A stretch of DNA of 11,454 nt. It comes from Alphaproteobacteria bacterium. GTDB lineage: Bacteria; Pseudomonadota; Alphaproteobacteria; Rhizobiales; Aestuariivirgaceae. Position numbers and translations under genes: made by a program. Of the stretch, positions 7,256 to 11,454 are shown piece after piece. Every line of letters begins with the position of its first letter. Within the stretch, counting starts at the first letter, position 1. The stretch covers positions 1 through 11,454 of the forward strand of contig JAHEJE010000053.1 in NCBI GenBank assembly GCA_024639035.1, read 5' to 3'. Below the pieces are notes generated by a model, which saw nothing but the letters and a program-made list of their open reading frames with translations, ran no database searches and was not told the origin of the DNA.

Positions 7256-7270
7256 TTAGCAGACGGCTAA
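7256..7270 (+). promoter_or_regulatory. Second, degenerate CtrA-like box
   Basis: TTAG, seven bases, CTAA lies exactly 31 bp downstream of the full CtrA box, close to three turns of B-DNA, so the two would face the same side of the helix. Each half has one mismatch to TTAA; the second half extends to CTAACC, resembling the TTAACC often seen at CtrA sites. It may be a cooperative weak site or chance. Confidence 0.3.
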
Positions 7271-7390
7271 CCGTGGCCGAAATCAGCGAAGCCACGTTGC
7301 CCGCGGTTAACTCAAACCGCACCGGATTGCGGCTTAATGAAGGTGAACCCACGGCTAAAGGCCGGGGACCACAAGGGCAGGTGCGTTCGC

Positions 7391-7753
7391 ATGCACAAAC
7401 AGGACGAAAAGGCGTGGCGGGACGAGCGCCGGGTGCTCGATCTAAAGCATCTCGACCAGCATACATTCGGCGATGCCGGACTGCGGGCGGAGGTGCTCAA
7501 TCTGTTCACCGGCCAATTGGGGCAGTATCTCGCGGCTCTGGAGGCGAGTTCGAGCCATGTCGATTGGCTCAATGCGGCTCATACCCTTAAGGGCTCGGCT
7601 AGGGCCATTGGGGCCGGCGAGATTTGCGCGCTTTGCGAAACCCTTGAGGATCTGCCGGACGATCGCTGGCGGGATGAAGGTTCGCGGTTGCTGCCGCGTC
7701 TCAGAGATGCGGCCGAAGATTGCCGCCACGTGATTACCCGGCTGACAGCCTGA
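7391..7753 (+). CDS. Stand-alone Hpt (histidine phosphotransfer) domain protein
   Basis: This is a 120-residue protein. Residues 20-118 fit one Hpt four-helix bundle: LDLKHLDQHTFGD leads in, and NAAHTLKGSARAIGA (61-75) is the signature with the phosphorylatable His at 64. Hpt proteins shuttle phosphate between receiver domains of hybrid kinases and response regulators in the cytoplasm. No kinase or receiver is adjacent, so it is an orphan relay part. I prefer ATG at 7391 because AGGGCAGG lies upstream at workable spacing and the domain starts soon after. An in-frame ATG at 7337 would add 18 residues but has no ribosome site. It is divergent from the pole-ring-like gene, with a CtrA-type box in its upstream region. 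The family is secure; the pathway is unknown. A CtrA or DivK-PleC type link is only a suggestion from the box and the neighbour. Confidence 0.87.
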   Translation: MHKQDEKAWRDERRVLDLKHLDQHTFGDAGLRAEVLNLFTGQLGQYLAALEASSSHVDWLNAAHTLKGSARAIGAGEICALCETLEDLPDDRWRDEGSRLLPRLRDAAEDCRHVITRLTA

Positions 7754-7784
7754 CCGGATTTGCCGCTCGCGGTGCAATGGCGCA

Positions 7785-7813
7785 TTGTCAATCGCTTTTC
7801 AATCGATTAGACA
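7785..7813 (+). promoter_or_regulatory. Candidate sigma-70-type promoter for the ferredoxin/reductase genes
   Basis: TTGTCA (7785-7790, five of six to TTGACA) is followed after 17 bases by TAGACA (7808-7813, only three of six to TATAAT). It lies in the 198-bp gap between the Hpt stop and the ferredoxin start. A direct repeat TCAATCG (7788-7794 and 7799-7805, 11 bp apart) overlaps the spacer and might be an activator or repressor site. The -10 match is poor, so this is tentative. Confidence 0.3.
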
Positions 7814-7951
7814 GTTTGGCGAATTTTGAACCGAAGCACTGCCGGTGCCTTGCCGGACGCGCCGACCATAACCATTTGTACCGCAGCTCGCCCCGGGACT
7901 TGTCGCTGAACGCGGCAACAGGGCAAGGCGATGCGTCAGGAGCCTGAAGCC

Positions 7952-8272
7952 ATGGCCAAGATCACGTTTATTGCATTCGACGGGAACGCCCGCGAGGTCG
8001 AAGCCGGAAACGGAATGTCGGTCATGGAGGCCGCACTCAAGAACATGGTGCCTGGCATCGATGCCGACTGCGGCGGCGCGTGTGCGTGTGCGACCTGCCA
8101 TGTTTATGTCGAGCCCGAATGGCTGGAGGCGGTCGGCGAGCGCAGCGAGATGGAAGAGGACATGCTCGACTTTGCCTTTGATGTGCAGGACAACTCGCGT
8201 CTGTCGTGCCAGATCAAGGTCAGCGATGCGCTCGACGGGTTGACGGTGAAAGTCCCCGAAAAACAATTCTGA
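7952..8272 (+). CDS. [2Fe-2S] ferredoxin, adrenodoxin/putidaredoxin type
   Basis: This 106-residue cytoplasmic one-electron carrier is the usual length for the family. The cluster ligands are C40, C46 and C49 (C-x5-C-x2-C in CGGACACATC) and C86 in LSCQI, the vertebrate-type arrangement. EPEWLEAV and SEMEEDMLDFAFDV (about 65-78) form the acidic partner-interaction helix of this class. The start at 7952 is chosen because AGGAG ends 9 bp upstream (7938-7942); an upstream in-frame ATG at 7931 lacks such a site. A TrxR-like ferredoxin-NADP reductase follows after 30 bp on the same strand, so the pair likely forms an NADPH-ferredoxin electron chain. Related ferredoxins serve Fe-S cluster assembly or P450s; no P450 or isc gene is in the window, so the acceptor is unknown. 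Confidence 0.93.
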   Translation: MAKITFIAFDGNAREVEAGNGMSVMEAALKNMVPGIDADCGGACACATCHVYVEPEWLEAVGERSEMEEDMLDFAFDVQDNSRLSCQIKVSDALDGLTVKVPEKQF

Positions 8273-8302
8273 TCAGAAATCCCAATTCCGGAGACTTTGC
8301 AA

Positions 8303-9331
8303 ATGAGCGCTGAGGCGATCACTACTGATGCGGTCATTATCGGCGGCGGGCCGTGCGGCCTGTTTGCGGTCTTCGAGCTGGGCCTGCTCGACGTCAAGTG
8401 CCACGTGATCGATATTCTCGACCGCCCCGGCGGGCAGTGCACCGAACTCTATCCGGAAAAGCCGATCTACGACATTCCGGCGCTGCCGATCGTCACCGGA
8501 CAGGAGTTGACCGACCGGCTGCTGGAGCAGGCAAAGCCGTTCAACGCCCAATTCCACTACAACGAGATGGTCACCGGGCTGGAAAAGCGCGGCGACAACG
8601 ACTTTGTGGTGACGACCGACGCCGGCCAGGTGTTTAATTGCAAGGTGGTTGTCATCGCCGCCGGAGGTGGTTCGTTTCAGCCCAAGAAGCCGCCGATGCC
8701 GGGCATCGACGCATACGAGGGCACCTCGGTTTTCTACTCCGTGCGCAAGATGGAGCAGTTCCGCGGCAAGGACATCCTGGTCGTCGGCGGCGGCGATTCG
8801 GCGCTCGACTGGACGATCAACCTGCAACCGATCGCCAAGTCGATGACCCTGCTGCACCGGCGGCCGGACTTCCGGGCCGCGCCGGACAGCGTCAACAAGA
8901 TGCGCGAACTGGTCGATGCCGGAAAGATGGAGATGAAGATCGGCCAGGTTACCGCGCTGCATGGTGAGAACGGTCAGTTGAGCGGAGTTTCCGCAAAGTC
9001 GAAAGAGGGTGCATTCGACATATCCTGCAATACGATGCTGCCGTTTTTTGGCCTGACGATGAAGCTCGGTCCGGTCGCCGACTGGGGCTTGAATCTCGAG
9101 GAGAACCTGATTCCGGTCGACACTGAGAAGTTCGAGACCTCGGTTGCGGGAATTTTCGCCATCGGCGACATCAATACCTATCCCGGCAAACTGAAGCTGA
9201 TCCTGTCCGGGTTCCATGAAGCGGCGCTGATGGCCCAGCAGGTGTTTCGCTACATCAATCCCGGCGAGCGGCTGCTGTTCCAGTACACGACGTCAAGCTC
9301 CAGCCTGCAGAAGAAACTGGGTGTCGCTTAG
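8303..9331 (+). CDS. Ferredoxin-NADP(+) reductase, thioredoxin reductase-like type (FNR type 2)
   Basis: This is a 342-residue FAD enzyme passing electrons between NADPH and ferredoxin. The FAD-binding Rossmann motif is IIGGGPCG (12-19), and GGQCTELYPEKPIYDIP (43-59) is the family signature with a Tyr expected to stack on the flavin. The NADP domain has VVGGGDSALDW (160-170) and HRR at 185-187, basic residues suited to the NADPH 2'-phosphate. AIGDINTYPGK (286-296) is the second FAD motif. The redox-active CxxC of true thioredoxin reductases is absent from the NADP domain, which separates the two families. The C-terminus YTTSSSSLQKKLG matches this reductase class. GGAG at 8290-8293 precedes ATG 8303 at good spacing. 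It follows the ferredoxin by 30 bp and is probably co-transcribed with it. No terminator is obvious after it. Confidence 0.95.
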   Translation: MSAEAITTDAVIIGGGPCGLFAVFELGLLDVKCHVIDILDRPGGQCTELYPEKPIYDIPALPIVTGQELTDRLLEQAKPFNAQFHYNEMVTGLEKRGDNDFVVTTDAGQVFNCKVVVIAAGGGSFQPKKPPMPGIDAYEGTSVFYSVRKMEQFRGKDILVVGGGDSALDWTINLQPIAKSMTLLHRRPDFRAAPDSVNKMRELVDAGKMEMKIGQVTALHGENGQLSGVSAKSKEGAFDISCNTMLPFFGLTMKLGPVADWGLNLEENLIPVDTEKFETSVAGIFAIGDINTYPGKLKLILSGFHEAALMAQQVFRYINPGERLLFQYTTSSSSLQKKLGVA

Positions 9332-9459
9332 GCGCAGGACCTATTGGTTAGTGGCAATCCGCACCGCGATGAGGTGACAAAAGTTTAATTTGATCTGCGC
9401 AATTGCGTCCCAATCTCTGCGTACACAAGGTCCATCAACACCCCAAGGAGGTTCGGGAC

Positions 9460-10002
9460 ATGCAAGAACGTACGAAAATTTTGGTGGCGGGCGCTGCGGC
9501 AGGCGCGCTTTTGCTTGCGGCAATTGGCACTGCGGCGGCTGGAGGCGGTCACGGCGGCGGACATTACAGCGGCGGGCACTACGGCTCCGGCCATGGTCAC
9601 GGGTATCATGGCGGCAAGGGTATGCGGCGTGGCATGGAGCAATTCGCCAAGCGCTACGATACCGACCGGGACGGCAAGATCTCGCAGCAGGAAATCGACA
9701 CCAACCGCACCGAATGGCACAAGAAGTTCGATAGTGACGGAAACGGCACCCTGTCGCTGAAGGAATTCGAGGCGCTGTGGCTGGAAGCCAAACGACAGCG
9801 CATGGTGCGATCGTTCCAGCGTTTCGATGTCGATGGCGATGGCCAGATGTCGGCCGATGAGTATACGCAGCCGATGGCCGATGTCGTGGAGCGCTGGGAT
9901 CGCGATGGCGACGGTGTGCTGAGCAAACAGGACCGACGACACCACCGCAAGGGTATGCGGCACCGTAGCGGCCAGGGCGGCGGCGAAAGCAAGTCCGAAT
10001 AA
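9460..10002 (+). CDS. Secreted Gly/His-rich calcium-binding protein with four EF-hands
   Basis: This is a 180-residue precursor. Residues 1-27 form a Sec signal peptide (basic n-region, a hydrophobic run around 8-22, likely cleavage after TAAA), so it should be periplasmic or secreted. Residues 28-53 are almost only Gly, His, Tyr and Ser (HGGGHYSGGHYGSGHGHGYH), a possible metal-binding or flexible segment. Four EF-hand loops follow: D67-x-D69-x-D71 ending E78; D91-x-D93-x-N95 ending E102; D123-x-D125-x-D127 ending E134; and D147-x-D149-x-D151 ending in Asp158 rather than Glu. All have Gly at loop position 6, so calcium binding is expected. The tail is basic and Gly-rich. AAGGAGG at 9445-9451, 8 bp before ATG 9460, sets the start. 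It is followed by an intrinsic terminator and appears to be a single-gene unit. The precise role is unknown. Confidence 0.9.
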   Translation: MQERTKILVAGAAAGALLLAAIGTAAAGGGHGGGHYSGGHYGSGHGHGYHGGKGMRRGMEQFAKRYDTDRDGKISQQEIDTNRTEWHKKFDSDGNGTLSLKEFEALWLEAKRQRMVRSFQRFDVDGDGQMSADEYTQPMADVVERWDRDGDGVLSKQDRRHHRKGMRHRSGQGGGESKSE

Positions 10003-10029
10003 CACACCGAACAACCTCGAAACAAATGG

Positions 10030-10057
10030 ACGCCCGGGCCAACCGCCCGGGCGTTTT
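10030..10057 (+). terminator. Intrinsic (Rho-independent) terminator after the EF-hand gene
   Basis: A 9-bp perfect GC-rich stem (ACGCCCGGG at 10030-10038 pairing with CCCGGGCGT at 10046-10054) with a 7-base loop is followed by TTTT at 10054-10057. It lies 27 bp after the EF-hand stop, oriented to end that transcript and insulate the acetyltransferase gene downstream. Confidence 0.85.
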
Positions 10058-10138
10058 CGTTGTTGCCGGCGGCCGGGCAATGGGAACAATTTGAACGGTT
10101 CGGGAAAGGGAATGTTTGCGGTCTTCGGCTAAGCTCGC

Positions 10139-10154
10139 TGTTCAGTGGTGAACA
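10139..10154. promoter_or_regulatory. Operator-like inverted repeat just upstream of the acetyltransferase gene
   Basis: TGTTCA, GTGG, TGAACA is a perfect inverted repeat with 6-base arms and a 4-base spacer, ending 13 bp before the ATG at 10168. The position suits a repressor site or an mRNA hairpin close to the ribosome site (GGGGCGG). No matching regulator gene is in the window. It is not the alphaproteobacterial LexA box, which is a direct GTTC-N7-GTTC. Confidence 0.35.
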
Positions 10155-10167
10155 TTCAGGGGCGGGT

Positions 10168-11430
10168 ATGAACACGGCGAACAATGCGATGAGCGATCCT
10201 GGCCAGGCTGTGGCGCGGGACATCAGCATCGAGCCGCCGAGGGTGCCGTCGATTCCGCGCTATCTCGACCTCAAGATGCTGCACGGAGCGCGTCGGCTGG
10301 TGACCCTGACGGTGCAAACCGACCGCACCATGGCCGGGCTCTATCTGCTCGAGGACGACTGGCGCGATCTCGAACAACGGGCCAGGAATGGCTGCAATGC
10401 GTTTCAGAATTTCGACTGGTGCGTTGCCTGGAGCGAAACATTCATCGACGAAACGCATACCGCCGATCTGCACGTTGTGACGGTGCGCGACAATGGCAAG
10501 CTGGTGCTTGTCTGGCCGATGATGATGACCTGCGTCGGCCCGGTGTGCGTCTTGCGCTGGCTGGGCGACCCCTACGGCCAGTACGGCGATGTGCTGGTTG
10601 ATCCGGATTATGCCCATGGCGACGTGTTCGAGTGCGCCTGGCGCCACATCGTTGGCACGTCCAGGGCCGATGCCTTGCGGTTCCGCCATGTCCGGACGGA
10701 TGCGGCGATTCACGATTTCCTGCTGGCACGCTGTGCCCTGGGCGATGCGCCACAGACCGCGCCGGCACTCGACATGCGCATGCTGCGCGACGAAGCCGCC
10801 TACGATGCCCGCTACACCAAGGCGCAACGGCGCCGGCGCAAACGGATCAGGGCGGGACTGGAAAAGCGGGGCGAGGTCGAATTCCAGATCAGTTCGCGGC
10901 CACAGTCGCTGTGCGATTCGGTCGGGGCGGTAATCGCCCACAAGCGCGAATGGCTGGATGAGCGCGGCTTGTACTCCGAACCGTTAAAGAACCAGGGGCT
11001 CGACAAGTTCCTGGTCAGGCTGGCGCGGCGCTGCGGGGAAAGCCTGCATGTGGTCTGCAGCCGCATCAAAGTTGATGGCAATGCGATTTCGCATCAGGTC
11101 GGGCTGCGGTATTTCGGTCGCCACCTGTGTTACCTCACATCGCACGACCGGGACTATACCGATCTGTCACCGGCGCGATTGCACATGGACCTCGCCCAGC
11201 GTGCCGCCATCGGCGTCAAGACCGAGGTGTTCGATCTCATGGTGCCCGGCGACCCGTACAAGAAGACCTGGAGCAACGGCGACACCGAGGTGTGCGATTT
11301 TTATCGGCCGTGCAGCGTCAAGGGACGGGCGTTTGCCGCCATCTATCTATCGGTGCTGCGTCCCCTCGTCCGCCGTGCCTATCTGGCACTGCCGCCTGGG
11401 TTCAGAAGCCGATTGTTTTCTCTGGCTTGA
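10168..11430 (+). CDS. GNAT-fold acetyltransferase, CelD/BcsL type (Acetyltransf_6)
   Basis: This 420-residue protein has no signal peptide or clear membrane helix and is probably cytoplasmic. Residues 58-145 look like the N-terminal half of a double-GNAT/FemAB-like fold, with NAFQNFDWCVAWSETF (77-92) and WLGDPYGQYGDVLVDP (131-146), typical of COG5653 proteins. The second half (about 213-370) fits Acetyltransf_6: YTKAQRRRRKRIRAGLEKRG (216-235) opens it, and DLMVPGDPYKKTWSNG (356-371) closes it, as in CelD-like proteins named for cellulose synthesis. Such proteins are thought to acylate polysaccharide or peptidoglycan-related substrates, but no polysaccharide genes are in view, so the substrate is unknown. 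The ATG at 10168 follows an AGGGGCGG element; the longer reading from 10060 would begin within the terminator tail. A terminator upstream and an inverted repeat before the start suggest its own promoter. The 24 bp after the stop show nothing clear. Confidence 0.8.
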   Translation: MNTANNAMSDPGQAVARDISIEPPRVPSIPRYLDLKMLHGARRLVTLTVQTDRTMAGLYLLEDDWRDLEQRARNGCNAFQNFDWCVAWSETFIDETHTADLHVVTVRDNGKLVLVWPMMMTCVGPVCVLRWLGDPYGQYGDVLVDPDYAHGDVFECAWRHIVGTSRADALRFRHVRTDAAIHDFLLARCALGDAPQTAPALDMRMLRDEAAYDARYTKAQRRRRKRIRAGLEKRGEVEFQISSRPQSLCDSVGAVIAHKREWLDERGLYSEPLKNQGLDKFLVRLARRCGESLHVVCSRIKVDGNAISHQVGLRYFGRHLCYLTSHDRDYTDLSPARLHMDLAQRAAIGVKTEVFDLMVPGDPYKKTWSNGDTEVCDFYRPCSVKGRAFAAIYLSVLRPLVRRAYLALPPGFRSRLFSLA

Positions 11431-11454
11431 CGCCGCCGGGCACCGATTATCCGG

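Larger units (their letters stand above)
6891..7390. other. Divergent intergenic region between the giant coiled-coil gene and the Hpt gene
   Basis: This 500-bp stretch contains no convincing gene. The small open frames across it (for example minus 7219-6950) have no recognisable motif or ribosome site. It holds a perfect CtrA-type box (7225-7239), a degenerate copy (7256-7270), the palindrome GAAACG-GG-CGTTTC (7067-7080), an AATTGCC direct repeat (7082-7088 and 7101-7107), and one GANTC methylation site (GACTC, 6943-6947) about 53 bp upstream of the giant gene. AT-rich patches near 6915-6955 and 7215-7250 are plausible promoter positions for the minus and plus genes. Confidence 0.7.

Noticed and set aside
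8069..8100. Extra cysteine (C44) inside the ferredoxin cluster motif
   Set aside because: As far as I recall, the CGGACACATC form is common in proteobacterial ferredoxins of this type; the four ligand cysteines are normal.
9398..9407. Perfect 10-bp palindrome CGCAATTGCG before the EF-hand gene
   Set aside because: Too short to separate from chance in GC-rich DNA, and no second copy or promoter context supports an operator.
10084..10153. Possible LexA (SOS) box from several GTTC/GAAC words
   Set aside because: The alphaproteobacterial LexA box is GTTC-N7-GTTC; here the direct GAAC pair is spaced by 5 bp and the other pair is inverted.
10060..10167. Longer N-terminus for the acetyltransferase starting at 10060
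   Set aside because: It would begin immediately after the terminator T-run with no ribosome site; the ATG at 10168 has a purine-rich site and a family-like start.

Overview
The window looks like chromosomal DNA from an alphaproteobacterium, most probably a polar-growing member of the Rhizobiales/Hyphomicrobiales. The evidence is moderately high GC, a giant coiled-coil protein resembling the Growth Pole Ring (GPR/RgsE) family, a full CtrA-type box (TTAA-N7-TTAA), a CheZ-like protein of an alphaproteobacterial type, and a TrxR-like ferredoxin-NADP reductase beside a vertebrate-type [2Fe-2S] ferredoxin. I see no mobile elements, tRNA, rRNA or CRISPR. The genus cannot be named from this stretch.

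Left part, minus strand (6890 down to 1). A 1585-residue membrane-anchored protein with two N-terminal transmembrane helices carries an almost uninterrupted tract of 11-residue repeats, about 73 units with three 7-residue phase breaks, and ends in a conserved-looking C-terminal domain. Next comes a 118-bp gap that appears to hold a collapsed remnant of dgcN, frame-shifted and internally deleted, whose old stop overlaps the GTG start of dgcA as GTGA. Then follows an intact enolase-superfamily racemase/epimerase (DgcA / Ala-Glu epimerase type). Last is a CheZ-like protein with a D-x3-Q signature and an acidic, Ala/Pro-rich tail that runs off the left edge.

Middle (6891-7390). This 500-bp divergent intergenic region separates the giant gene from a small Hpt phosphotransfer gene. 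It contains a perfect CtrA consensus box, a degenerate second box exactly 31 bp further on, and a short palindrome. A CtrA-like box, an orphan Hpt protein, a pole-ring-like scaffold and a CheZ-like phosphatase side by side suggest a polarity and cell-cycle signalling neighbourhood. This is an inference from context.

Right part, plus strand (7391-11430). Hpt protein; then a [2Fe-2S] ferredoxin and its likely reductase, 30 bp apart and probably one transcript; a secreted Gly/His-rich protein with four EF-hands, closed by a strong intrinsic terminator; and a CelD/BcsL-type GNAT (Acetyltransf_6) protein preceded by an operator-like inverted repeat.

The most interesting points are the very long hendecad architecture with its phase breaks, the CtrA box between the pole-ring-like gene and the Hpt gene, the apparent fossil of dgcN, and the unusual CheZ-like active-site signature.
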